Origin: Myxococcaceae bacterium
GTDB taxonomy: Bacteria; Myxococcota_A; Polyangia; Polyangiales; Ga0077539
Length of the DNA stretch: 64,000 nt
Assembly: GCA_004297725.1 (NCBI GenBank)
Contig: SCUS01000166.1
Coordinates: 124,001-188,000, forward strand
Direction of reading: 5' to 3'
The notes under the pieces are model-generated. The model saw nothing but the letters and a program-made list of their open reading frames with translations. It was not told the DNA's origin and made no database searches. A program made the translations under genes and the position numbers. Positions 41,777-49,628 of this stretch are shown one piece after another (position 1 is the stretch's first letter; each line of letters starts with the position of its first letter).

Positions 41777-42558
41777 GGCGAGGCGTCGACGCCTGCGTCG
41801 AGCTCTTCCAGGTAGTCGCGGCCATAGGCCTGGCCGTCCCAGGCGCAGTGCTCGCGCTCCTCGGCGGTGCACGCCCGCTCGCGGATGAGGCAGCGCGAGA
41901 GGCACCGGTGGTGGTTCTCATCCCCCTCCGGGCAGGCGTCGCCGCAGCGCGTGCACGACGCGAGGCACGGGCCGTTGCGGAAATGCAGCACCGACCGGTG
42001 GAAGCAGGCCTGGTAGCGCGCGGTGCACCCGGCGGTGAGGCAGCGGTCCTTCTCGGTGAGGCACCCTTGAAGGCACTGTCCGCAGGAGGCGGCGCACGCT
42101 CGCACGCAGGCCTCGTCGTGGCAGGACGCGCGGCACCGCCCGCACGCGCCGCGGCAGCGGGCGTCGCAGCTCGTGCACGAGCGGCCGCAGCCGCGTCGGC
42201 AGGGCAGGTCGACGTTCTCGTGGCAGGGGTCGTAGCTGCACGACTGCTGCTCGATGTCCGTGGCGCAGAGCAGGGGGCTTCCCTCGTCGGTCTCCGGGTC
42301 GGGCGGCGGGCGGAAGTTGCAGTCCGCGGCGAGGCGGGCGACCGCGGCGGGATCGGTCCACGCCGAGGCCCAGGGGCCGGGCGCGGCGGGCGGCGGGGCG
42401 GCGTCGACGGCGGCGCCTGCGTCGACGACTGCGGTCGGCGCAGGGGCGATCGCCCGGGGCGCGGCGACGGGCTCGGGAGCCAGCCTCGGAGCCCGGGGAG
42501 GGGATTTCGTGCAGGCGGCCAGGAGGCTCAGTGCGAGGGCGAGACCGCGGGGGCGCAT
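41773..42558 (-). CDS. Cys-rich lipoprotein of unknown function
   Basis: A 261-residue lipoprotein: signal peptide ending LLAAC (Cys16), an Ala/Pro linker, then a compact region from about residue 80 with about 30 Cys. The spacings (CRRGCGRSCTSC, CRGACGRCRASC, CVRACAASCGQC) look more like metal-binding or tightly disulfide-bonded helices than EGF modules. No CxPxR sulfatase-type motif is present. The ATG at 42558 was chosen over a GTG three codons earlier. Its end overlaps the start of the FGE-like gene, which makes it a candidate partner or substrate of that protein. Confidence 0.78.
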   Translation of the reverse strand: MRPRGLALALSLLAACTKSPPRAPRLAPEPVAAPRAIAPAPTAVVDAGAAVDAAPPPAAPGPWASAWTDPAAVARLAADCNFRPPPDPETDEGSPLLCATDIEQQSCSYDPCHENVDLPCRRGCGRSCTSCDARCRGACGRCRASCHDEACVRACAASCGQCLQGCLTEKDRCLTAGCTARYQACFHRSVLHFRNGPCLASCTRCGDACPEGDENHHRCLSRCLIRERACTAEEREHCAWDGQAYGRDYLEELDAGVDASP

Positions 42559-42711
42559 CGCCGTCACGGAACACCCGCGCGCCGCCGGGCGTCAATGGGC
42601 GGCGCGTGCGTGCCGACGTATGCGCCAACGCCCTGTGTGAACGGGCTTCAGCGCGGCGCGAGGATGTCCCAGGATGGCGCCGCAACTCCCCGCCGACGAG
42701 GTCTACGCCCG

Positions 42712-43746
42712 ATGTCCCTGCTCCGCCTGTCGCTCTCGCTCTCGCTCTCGCTCTCGCTCGCCGTCGCCTCGTGCCGACCGTCTCTGCCGGCGTCCGCCCC
42801 TTCGCCCGCGCCCGTTCCTCCGCCCGCTGCTACCGCGCCGCCCGCCGTCGATGCCGGATCGCCCGCCGTCGACGCGCCGCCCGCCGACCCCTGCGCGCCG
42901 CTGCTGGCCCGCCACCGCGCCGTCATCGCGCGCGTCAGCGGCGACAACTCCCCCTGGGCCGAGCCCCTCGCCACCTTCGGCCGCTGCCTGCCGACCCCTG
43001 GCGGCGCCTGGGCGGTGGTCGTCGACGACGCCGAGATCGACGCCTCGGAGAGCCAGGGCACCTCGGTGCAGGGCCACTGGTCGGTGGTCCACGTCGGCGC
43101 CGACGGGCGCGCGGCGCGGCTGACCCGCAGCGACCAGTGGATCTCCCACTACCTCCCGGGCATCGTCGGGGCGGTGGTCCACGACTACGACCGCGACGGC
43201 GAGCCCGAGCTCGTGCTGCTGGGCCGCGCCTCGGTGAGCGAGGGCGCCGATCGCCCCAGCGGGGAGGTGTTCACGCTCCGCGACGGCGCGGTGGCGCCCT
43301 ACGCGCACGCGGCGGGCATCGAGCCCGACGAGGCGCGCGACGTGGATGGCGACGGCCGCCCCGACCTCGTCACCCGCACGCCCTACCGCGCCAACGGCGA
43401 CGACTCGCCCAGCGACTTCACCTACCTGATGGAGGGGCCCTCCCTCGTCGCGCACTCGCTCGCCGACGGCACCTTCTCTCGCTCCGACGAGGTCGCCGCG
43501 CGCTTCGCCCGGGAGCAGTGCCCGAGGCGCGACGAGACCGCCGGCGGCGCCGAGGTCTCCGCGACCTCGGTCGCGTGCGCTCGCCTCTGGGGGGTGCCCG
43601 CCGCGACCGTCGCCCGGGTGATCCGAGCGCGCTGCGCCTCGCCCGCGGAGAACGAGTCGGGCTCGCCCCGGCGTCGGCACTGCGGCGACACGCGCGTGCT
43701 GCTGCGCTGGGCCGCGGCGACGCCGCCGCTCACGCTGCGCCAGTGA
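42712..43746 (+). CDS. Lipoprotein with FG-GAP/VCBS-like repeats
   Basis: A 344-residue lipoprotein whose signal peptide core is a Leu-Ser run ending AVASC (Cys21). An Ala/Pro linker follows. The body contains HDYDRDGEPELVLLG and RDVDGDGRPDLVTRT, the Asp-rich calcium-binding loops of FG-GAP/VCBS propeller repeats, though only two are obvious. The remainder is unassigned. The hydrophobic core is encoded by five copies of the hexamer TCGCTC, so signal length may vary between strains. It converges on the SDR gene 22 bases away. Confidence 0.75.
   Translation: MSLLRLSLSLSLSLSLAVASCRPSLPASAPSPAPVPPPAATAPPAVDAGSPAVDAPPADPCAPLLARHRAVIARVSGDNSPWAEPLATFGRCLPTPGGAWAVVVDDAEIDASESQGTSVQGHWSVVHVGADGRAARLTRSDQWISHYLPGIVGAVVHDYDRDGEPELVLLGRASVSEGADRPSGEVFTLRDGAVAPYAHAAGIEPDEARDVDGDGRPDLVTRTPYRANGDDSPSDFTYLMEGPSLVAHSLADGTFSRSDEVAARFAREQCPRRDETAGGAEVSATSVACARLWGVPAATVARVIRARCASPAENESGSPRRRHCGDTRVLLRWAAATPPLTLRQ
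42730..42759. repeat. Hexanucleotide microsatellite in a signal peptide
   Basis: Five perfect copies of TCGCTC encode alternating Ser and Leu in the hydrophobic core of the lipoprotein signal peptide. Gain or loss of units keeps the frame and changes core length by two residues each. Confidence 0.95.
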
Positions 43747-43768
43747 GCTCCCTCGAGGGGGATCGCGC

Positions 43769-44539
43769 TCACCCGCGTCCGAAGCCCGACTCGGCCGCGG
43801 CCATGTCCTCCGCGGCGTAGTACCCGGCGATCATCGTCTGCACGCCGGGCCGGGTGTACACGTCGGCGCGCGGGCGCTCGATCACCTCCGCGATCACCGC
43901 GGCGACCTCGTCGGCCGACTGCGCTCCAGGCAGCGCGCGGGAGTCGACGCCGCCGTGCAGCGCCGAGAGCCCGAACTCCGTCGCCACCACCCCGGGGTGC
44001 ACCGACGAGACGTGGATCTGCGGCCACTCGTCGCGCAGCTCGATGCGCAGGCTCGCGGTGAGGGCGTTGAGCGCGTGCTTGGCCGCGGAGTAGGCGGCCC
44101 GCTGCGGCGCCAGCGGAACCCTCCCGAGGAGCGACGAGACGTTCACGATGTGCCCGCGCCCGTGCTCCTTGAAGTGCTCGAGCGAGATCTGCATCCCGTA
44201 GAGGGCGGACTTCACGTTCACGCGCATCATCTCGTCGAGGTCGTCGTCGGTGACCTCCGAGGCCATGCGAGAGATGCCCCGGCCGGCGTTGTTGACCCAC
44301 ACGTCCACGCGCCCGAAGCGGGCGATGGCGGCAGCGAGCGCACGGCGCACGTCGTCCCGCACCGTCACGTCGCCAGCGACCGCCAGGCAGTGTGGCCCCG
44401 AGCGAGCGGCCACGTCGGAGAGTTCCTTCGCGCGGCGGGCGACCAGCACCGCGAGCGCGCCGCGGCTTCCCACGAGCGTCGCGAGCGCGGCGCCGATGCC
44501 CGAGCTCGCGCCGGTGATCACGATGACCTTGTCCTTCAT
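43769..44539 (-). CDS. Short-chain dehydrogenase/reductase
   Basis: A 256-residue classical SDR. VIVITGASSGIGAALA is the dinucleotide-binding TGxxxGIG motif, with AVLVARRAKEL after strand 2 carrying basic residues that favour NADPH. WVNNAGRG is the NNAG motif. VNVSSLLG holds the catalytic Ser, and AAYSAAKHAL the Tyr-x3-Lys pair. The C-terminal segment ends without an obvious membrane helix. The substrate is unknown. The ATG at 44539 begins MKDKVIVITG. It is divergent from the small membrane protein at 44655. Confidence 0.93.
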   Translation of the reverse strand: MKDKVIVITGASSGIGAALATLVGSRGALAVLVARRAKELSDVAARSGPHCLAVAGDVTVRDDVRRALAAAIARFGRVDVWVNNAGRGISRMASEVTDDDLDEMMRVNVKSALYGMQISLEHFKEHGRGHIVNVSSLLGRVPLAPQRAAYSAAKHALNALTASLRIELRDEWPQIHVSSVHPGVVATEFGLSALHGGVDSRALPGAQSADEVAAVIAEVIERPRADVYTRPGVQTMIAGYYAAEDMAAAESGFGRG

Positions 44540-44654
44540 GACGTCGAAGCTGACGCCCGCCGCCCCGCTCGGGTCAACCGCGCAGGGCCTCGAGCGGTGC
44601 TCCCACGGCCCCCCCCACTCCCAGGGGCGGTGGCCGAGCACCATAGCTTCCTGC

Positions 44655-45224
44655 ATGAGCCAGACAATGACGCATTCCCGACCCAGCCTGGCGGACTCGC
44701 TCCCCGCCCGGCCTGCCGCCTCGGGGACGATCGTGCCACGCGTGTTGATGGTCCTCACGGCGACGCTCGCCATCGCGCTGCTGGGCGCGATCGTGCTGCA
44801 GCTCGCAGGGACAGGCCTCGTGCTGCGCTCCTCGGTCCTCTTCTCCCGGCTGCTCGCGGGCGCCGTCGCCCTGGTGCTCGTGGTCGCGCTGCCGCTCTGG
44901 TGGGAGCGCAACGCCCGCCGCCGCTGGCGCGAGACCGACGCCCTCCTGCGCCGGCCGCGCGTGTCGTGGGTGCTCCCGTGGAGCCTCCTCGTGCTGCTGA
45001 CCCCCATCCTCTTCGCCCCGCACCTCGCCCGCGCCTCGCTCACCAACCACGGCGCCTGGATGGTCGGCGGCGAGACGCCCACGCGCATCGTCCAGCGCGG
45101 CGCTCGCGCGGTGGCGAGCATCATCCCGGTGCACAGTCCCCTCGCGCTCACCCACCGCACCGTCTGGCCGTGGGTCGACCGCAACTCGCCCGAGTGCACC
45201 GGCGGGCCCGCCGCTCCGCGCTGA
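44655..45224 (+). CDS. Predicted inner-membrane protein, unknown
   Basis: A 189-residue protein with three likely transmembrane helices at about 27-55 (VLMVLTATLAIALLGAIVLQ), 63-83 (LLAGAVALVLVVALPLWW) and 103-120 (WVLPWSLLVLLTPILF). Arg-rich cytoplasmic stretches lie between them and a soluble tail of about 60 residues follows. I recognise no family. It begins MSQTMTHSRPS. Its end lies 19 bases before the duplicated target site of the mobile-element-like sequence at 45244-45660. Confidence 0.7.
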   Translation: MSQTMTHSRPSLADSLPARPAASGTIVPRVLMVLTATLAIALLGAIVLQLAGTGLVLRSSVLFSRLLAGAVALVLVVALPLWWERNARRRWRETDALLRRPRVSWVLPWSLLVLLTPILFAPHLARASLTNHGAWMVGGETPTRIVQRGARAVASIIPVHSPLALTHRTVWPWVDRNSPECTGGPAAPR

Positions 45225-45243
45225 CCCGCGATCACCTCCGGGG

Positions 45244-45253
45244 CATCAGAAGG
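45244..45253. repeat. Left copy of 10-bp target-site duplication
   Basis: CATCAGAAGG directly abuts the outer end of the left inverted repeat. An identical copy abuts the right end at 45651-45660. Confidence 0.85.
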
Positions 45254-45650
45254 CTGAGCGTTGGTCTGATCTCCGCCGGAAGGCCGCCCACTCCGCGGTT
45301 GCGGACGGCCCGCGAGCGGGCCTGCAACCGCTGGAAGTGGGAGCCTGGAACTGAGCGCCCTGCCTTCGCAGGGCTTGCTGAAGGAGCGCCGGTTGCTGGC
45401 GCAACCGTCGGGAGTTCATCGACCGCCGCGATGGAACTCCATGCGACGCTCAGTGACTTGTCCTGCTGCTGCGCGTGAGCACCTACGTCCTCTCCATCGA
45501 GCGCTCCAGCGCTCGATGCTCATGCAGAGAGTCCCGCACCGGCGGGACGATCATCCCCAGGCTCCCACTTCAGCGGTTGCAGGCCCGCTCGCGGGCCGTC
45601 CGCAACCGCGGAGTGGGCGGCCTTCCGGCGGCGATGAAACCAACGCTCAG
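45254..45650. mobile_element. MITE-like element with 95-bp terminal inverted repeats
   Basis: The 397-bp element begins CTGAGCGTTGG and ends CCAACGCTCAG. The left arm (45254-45348) pairs with the right arm (45557-45650) over about 95 bases, with three mismatches near the outside and one single-base bulge. A block of about 60 bases is perfectly matched. Between the arms lie about 208 bases with no credible reading frame but five compact hairpins. A perfect 10-bp direct repeat flanks it. No transposase is encoded, so it fits a non-autonomous, MITE-like transposon. It landed just after the stop codon of the Cys-rich lipoprotein gene at 45653. Confidence 0.82.
45350..45548. ncRNA. Hairpin-rich interior of the element, possible structured RNA
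   Basis: An 8-bp stem (45350-45357 with 45447-45454) encloses three hairpins: GCCCTGC/GCAGGGC (45357-45374, sharing one base with the outer stem), CGGTTGC/GCAACCG (45390-45407) and a GGAGTTC-ATCG stem (45411-45440). Outside it are CATCGAGCGCT/AGCGCTCGATG (45495-45518, 11 perfect pairs, two-base loop) and GTCCCGC/GCGGGAC (45531-45548). Such dense perfect stems are unlikely by chance. Whether the region is transcribed and on which strand is unknown. Confidence 0.45.
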
Positions 45651-45660
45651 CATCAGAAGG
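45651..45660. repeat. Right copy of 10-bp target-site duplication
   Basis: CATCAGAAGG, identical to 45244-45253. On the minus strand it reads CCTTCTGATG and contains the TGA stop codon of the lipoprotein gene at 45653. Confidence 0.85.
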
Positions 45661-46495
45661 GCTCGCAGATGCCGTTGCGACAGACGCCAGAGGTGCACGA
45701 GCCGCAGCAACCGCCACAACGGCCCTCGCAGTTGCGCGGGCTGTAACACACCGTGCAGGTCCCGCTCATGCTCGGGCAGACGATCGAGCCCGGCACACAG
45801 AACTCGAGGACGCGGCCGACGTGGCAGATCGCCTCGCCGCAGGCCCGGACTCCGCAGTTGCCACAATTCTCCCGGTCGCTCAGCAGGTCGACGCAGCGGT
45901 CGCCGCAGCGGGTCAGCCCGGGTTCGCAGACGCACGCGCTGCCCATGCAGCGCTCGCCCGCCGCACACGCGCGCCCGCAAGCGCCGCAGTGGGTCGCATC
46001 GTTCGAGGGGTCGACGCAGGGTTCGCCCTCGACACAGAGCAGGAGCGGAGTGTCGCAGCGCAGGGGCCTACAGGCGCCACGAATGCAGCGCTCCCCCTCG
46101 GCGCAACGGCGCCCGCAGCCCCCGCAGTGACGAGCGTTCGAGGCCAGCACGACGGCCTCTTCGCCGCAGAGCACCTGACCCGTGGGCAGCGCGACGCAGC
46201 TCCCCTCCACGCATCGTTCGGTGTCATCACACGAGCGGTTGCAGGAGCCGCAGGTCCGCCGATCGTTGAGGAGGTCCCGGCACCCGACGGGGTAGCAGTC
46301 CCGTTGGCCGCCGTCGCAGCGGCTGGTCGGAGGTCGGTCGACCCTGCCCCCGTCGCGCGTGGCCACGGGTACGTCGATGGGCGTCACGCTCACCGCCGCG
46401 TCGGGCGCATCGAGCGCCGCCGGAACGTCCGCCGTTGCGGGCGCGCCTCCCCCGCAGCCTGACGCGAGGAGAGCCGCGACCATCCCCGCCCTCAT
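45653..46495 (-). CDS. Cys-rich lipoprotein
   Basis: A 280-residue lipoprotein (signal peptide ending LLASGC, Cys14) with a short Ala/Asp/Pro linker. About six Cys modules of the type HCG.CGR.C..GERC..G.C follow, related to those of the fibrinogen-domain protein but shorter. The C-terminus is a separate Cys cluster (CEGRCGGCCGSC). Such modules are disulfide-rich stalks or binding repeats. The ATG at 46495 gives a compact signal peptide; an upstream start at 46540 is in frame but adds a polar segment. The TGA lies inside the duplicated target site of the mobile-like element, so the insertion left the coding sequence intact. Confidence 0.82.
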   Translation of the reverse strand: MRAGMVAALLASGCGGGAPATADVPAALDAPDAAVSVTPIDVPVATRDGGRVDRPPTSRCDGGQRDCYPVGCRDLLNDRRTCGSCNRSCDDTERCVEGSCVALPTGQVLCGEEAVVLASNARHCGGCGRRCAEGERCIRGACRPLRCDTPLLLCVEGEPCVDPSNDATHCGACGRACAAGERCMGSACVCEPGLTRCGDRCVDLLSDRENCGNCGVRACGEAICHVGRVLEFCVPGSIVCPSMSGTCTVCYSPRNCEGRCGGCCGSCTSGVCRNGICEPF

Positions 46496-46540
46496 GGCGT
46501 TCACGGCCCTTCCGTTGCCGTGCACCACGTCACGGTTCAC

Positions 46541-47827
46541 TCACCGCAGCCGCGCGTCGATCGTCTCCTGGACGTGCTCCTCCATGGCCCGCTCGAAGGC
46601 GGCTGCGCGCGATCGGCTGTCCTGCTTCGCCACGATGCCGCTCACCGAGTGGTAGCTGGCGTTCTCCGTGCGGAGGTACATCGCGCCCCGCTTCTGGTGC
46701 GCGCGTCGCCACTGGTGAAGCGAGGCGAGGCAGTCGTTCCAGAGGGCCGTAGCCTCGGGCCCGACCACCTCCACGACGAAGGCGCGCACCGAAGGAGCTC
46801 GCCGGTCGACCAGCTCCAGCAACGCCCGCTGCGCCGCGGGGAGGTACGCCCGCGCCTGCATCGCCATGGCCCCGACGGCCGACTCCCGGCGCACCCCGAA
46901 GGCCGCGTCGAGGAGCTGGATCGTCGCGGTCTGCGCCCCGCTCGCCCCGTCGAGGCGCAGCCCGTCCTGCTGCAACCCCCATCCGAAATGCGGCTGGATC
47001 ACCGAGAGAAAGGCCTCGGGCGCGATGCGCTGAGGACGCATGTACCGCCCGAGCACCCCGCTCACCTCGGCGATGCCCGCTCGCAGCGTATGGAGGAGCG
47101 CGACCGTCTCCTTCGCGTCGCGTCGTAGCGCCGCGTCGCCGAGGCGCATCACGGCGGGGAGCATCTCGGCCCCCGCGACCTCGGTGAGCAGCAGGCACCG
47201 CAGCGTGGCCGCGAGGTGCCCGTCCATCGGACCCTGTAGCCAGGAGTGCATGGTCGTCGTGCGCTCGATCTCGGCGCGCAGGGTCGCGGGCGAGTAGGCC
47301 GTCCCTGGTGTGAAGCCAGGCAGCCGCCAGTTGGCGATGACCATGTGATAGAGGTTTCCGCACGCCGGCACGCCGAGGCGCTGGGCGAGCCAGCGGAGCG
47401 GGGCGGCGAGGCCGAGGGGGAGATCGAGCGCCGTGAGCGCGCGTGCGTCGTCCCCGGCGGGCATGGCCCCCCAGCGGAACGCGTGGGCCAGCATCGACAC
47501 CGCGCTCATGGCGCCGTCTCGCGCGATGTCCGAGGCCTGTGCGAGGTCCTCGATGCCGCGCGGGTCCCACGCGGCGAAGGTCTGCGCGAGCCAGGGGCGC
47601 ACGTCGGCGCCGTCGCGGTGGTACCGCGCCGCCAGCGCCCGGCACGCCTCGACATGAGGCATCAACGCGGGCGGCAGCGCGTCGGTGGGCACCCACGACG
47701 GCAGGAATCCAGTCGACGTCGTCTCGCGCGGCCCCAGCGGCATGGCTGCGCCGGACCCGGCGAGGGTGCCCCCGGCGGCGTATTCGCTTGCGGGTGCGTG
47801 GGCCGAGGCTCGTCGTTCGTGGAGCAT
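46541..47827 (-). CDS. Heme dioxygenase-like protein (IDO/PrnB superfamily)
   Basis: A 428-residue protein resembling indoleamine 2,3-dioxygenase and the related PrnB family, which bind heme and act on tryptophan-type indoles. Supporting segments are WLAQRLGVPACGNLYHMVIA followed by NW (the small-domain/large-domain junction), GASGAQTATIQLLDAAFGV (the GxSSxQ-like loop near heme), ARAYLPAAQRALLELVDRR, and LHQWRRAHQKRGAMYL, whose His near residue 377 is the expected proximal heme ligand. The N-terminal 20-50 residues are uncertain; starts at 47827 and 47743 are possible. It might make N-formylkynurenine or modify a tryptophan-derived metabolite. Confidence 0.72.
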   Translation of the reverse strand: MLHERRASAHAPASEYAAGGTLAGSGAAMPLGPRETTSTGFLPSWVPTDALPPALMPHVEACRALAARYHRDGADVRPWLAQTFAAWDPRGIEDLAQASDIARDGAMSAVSMLAHAFRWGAMPAGDDARALTALDLPLGLAAPLRWLAQRLGVPACGNLYHMVIANWRLPGFTPGTAYSPATLRAEIERTTTMHSWLQGPMDGHLAATLRCLLLTEVAGAEMLPAVMRLGDAALRRDAKETVALLHTLRAGIAEVSGVLGRYMRPQRIAPEAFLSVIQPHFGWGLQQDGLRLDGASGAQTATIQLLDAAFGVRRESAVGAMAMQARAYLPAAQRALLELVDRRAPSVRAFVVEVVGPEATALWNDCLASLHQWRRAHQKRGAMYLRTENASYHSVSGIVAKQDSRSRAAAFERAMEEHVQETIDARLR

Positions 47828-47960
47828 CGTGCAGGGTCTCGGCGGGTGGGGGCGGTCGGTCGGAGGGTCGGACTCGCCCTCGACCGGTACCACCCGTCAC
47901 CCCGACGGCCCGATAGCACCGCGATGGCGCCGGGCCTGGGGCGAGGCCCAGCCGCGGCGA

Positions 47961-49424
47961 CTACTCCAGTCGGCAGGTGTTGCCGAGGCAGCTCCCGGAG
48001 CAGCAGTCGGCGGTGGTCGAGCAGCTCGTGCCGGTCGAGTGGCAGGACGTCGCTCGGCAGACCCCCGTCACGCACGCGAAGGAGCAGCAGTCCGAGGAGG
48101 TCGTGCAGGACAGGCCCGCGCCGCGGCACCTGGGGCCGGCGCAGGTGCCGCCGGTGCAGGCGCCCGCGCAGCAGTCCGTGTCGACGGCGCAGCGCACCCC
48201 ACCCGGTCGGCACGTGGGCGCGCGGCAGATCGACTCGAAGCACGTGCCGGAGCAGCAGTAGATCGACCCGCCGCACCCGCCGCCCGTCGCGATGCACGCG
48301 GCCGGGGCGCACGCGCCGACGCTGCACCGGCCCGAGCAGCACTGACTGTTGACCGAGCAGGAGTAGGTGTCCGGTCGGCACACGGTGCACACGCGCGACT
48401 GGCAGGAGAGGCCCGTGCAGCACTCGGCCGAGGTAGAGCACGACGCCGCGCTGGTGCGGCACAGGTCGCAGAATCCGCCAGTGCAGACGGCGCCCGCGCA
48501 GCAGGCGTTCGAGGCCGAGCACGACTGGCCGCGGAGGCGACAGGCGGTGCCGCAGGTGCCGCCCGCGCAGGCCTCGGAGCAGCACTCCGCGGTGCTGGCG
48601 CAGGCCCCCCCGGTGGCGGCGCACGCGGCGCGTCGACAGGTCCCCGCGGCGCAGCGACCCGAGCAGCAGTCCCCAGGGGCCGAGCAGGTCGCGCCCTCGG
48701 CGGCGCAGACCACCGGAGCCACGCAGCGACCCGCGATGCAGGACGTGCCGGAGCAGCAGTCCGCCTGGGCCGAGCACGCTCGCCCCGCCGACTGGCAGGC
48801 GCAGCGCCCGCCGACGCAGAACATCTGCCCGCAGCACTCGCGGTCGGCGGCGCAGGCGCGCCCCTGCTCGTTGCAGCACAGCCTCGTGGTCGGCGACTCC
48901 CGGCACGAGTCCGCGGCGCAGCACGAGCCGCTCGCGGAGCACGCGACGCCGAGCGCCGCGCACATCGGGCCGCGATCGACCGGCGGGGCGGGCACGTCCA
49001 TCGGCGGCGGTGGGACGTCCATCGGCGGCGGTGGGACGTCCATCGGCGGGGCGGGCACGTCCATCGGCGGTGCGGGGACGTCCATCGGCGGCGCGGGGAC
49101 GTCGACCGGCGGCGCGGGGACGTCGACCGGCGGCGCGGGGACGTCGACCGGCGGCGCGGGGACGTCGACCGGCGGCGCGGGGACGTCGACCGGCGGCGTG
49201 GGGACGTCGACCGGCGGCGCGGGGACATCGCGGGGGGACGACCCTGTGTCGGTCTTCGAGGCCGTGTCGAGGGGCGCGGTCGGCACGTCACTGGCGGCGT
49301 CGACAGCGGCATCGCGGGCGACGAAGTCCCCGGTGCCGAGGGGGCTACCGCAGCCCACGGCCAGCGAAGCCGCGACAGCGAGAACATGGTGGACGACCCG
49401 GGTGCGGAGGGGGGAGGTGCTCAT
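47961..49424 (-). CDS. Lipoprotein with about twelve knottin-like Cys modules
   Basis: A 487-residue lipoprotein with a signal peptide ending LAVGC (Cys25). A linker of about 110 residues is built largely from eleven DVPAPP(V/M)-type heptads. About twelve Cys modules of roughly 25-28 residues follow. Most follow C-x6-C-x5-CC-x3/4-C-x4-C, for example C1 in CRGAGLSC, then DCCSFAC and TGVC. The C-C-CC-C-C order with these spacings is the inhibitor-cystine-knot (knottin) pattern. A tandem poly-knottin tethered to the outer membrane would be protease-resistant and could bind or inhibit other proteins. The first two modules are irregular. The ATG begins MSTSPLRTR. Confidence 0.85.
   Translation of the reverse strand: MSTSPLRTRVVHHVLAVAASLAVGCGSPLGTGDFVARDAAVDAASDVPTAPLDTASKTDTGSSPRDVPAPPVDVPTPPVDVPAPPVDVPAPPVDVPAPPVDVPAPPVDVPAPPMDVPAPPMDVPAPPMDVPPPPMDVPPPPMDVPAPPVDRGPMCAALGVACSASGSCCAADSCRESPTTRLCCNEQGRACAADRECCGQMFCVGGRCACQSAGRACSAQADCCSGTSCIAGRCVAPVVCAAEGATCSAPGDCCSGRCAAGTCRRAACAATGGACASTAECCSEACAGGTCGTACRLRGQSCSASNACCAGAVCTGGFCDLCRTSAASCSTSAECCTGLSCQSRVCTVCRPDTYSCSVNSQCCSGRCSVGACAPAACIATGGGCGGSIYCCSGTCFESICRAPTCRPGGVRCAVDTDCCAGACTGGTCAGPRCRGAGLSCTTSSDCCSFACVTGVCRATSCHSTGTSCSTTADCCSGSCLGNTCRLE
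48996..49226. repeat. Eleven 21-bp tandem repeats (linker region)
   Basis: Eleven exact-length units of 21 bp cover 231 bp. The six at 49101-49226 are near-identical copies of GTCGACCGGCGGCGCGGGGA plus C; the five at 48996-49100 are variants beginning GTCCATCGGCGG. They encode the DVPAPPV/M heptads of the knottin-like lipoprotein on the minus strand. Confidence 0.97.
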
Positions 49425-49628
49425 GCCGCGGGGATGTTTCCCACAGGGCACCCCGATTGGTCGAGTGACCGGCGGAGCGCTCCGCCGGCCGCCTTGCGTC
49501 ACTTGATGCAATCGCTGTCGACGGCGACGGTCTCGGCGAGCGGGAGGTCTTCGGGGTGCACGTCGCGAGGTTGACCCGCGGTGTGCTCCCCGGCTGCAAC
49601 GCGGGCCGATCGGGTGCACTCTCGGGCC

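Noticed and set aside
45475..46269. Arg/Ser-rich plus-strand frame over the mobile-like element and lipoprotein gene
   Set aside because: It is the complement of the Cys-rich lipoprotein gene and crosses the inverted repeat; no start signal and no domain.
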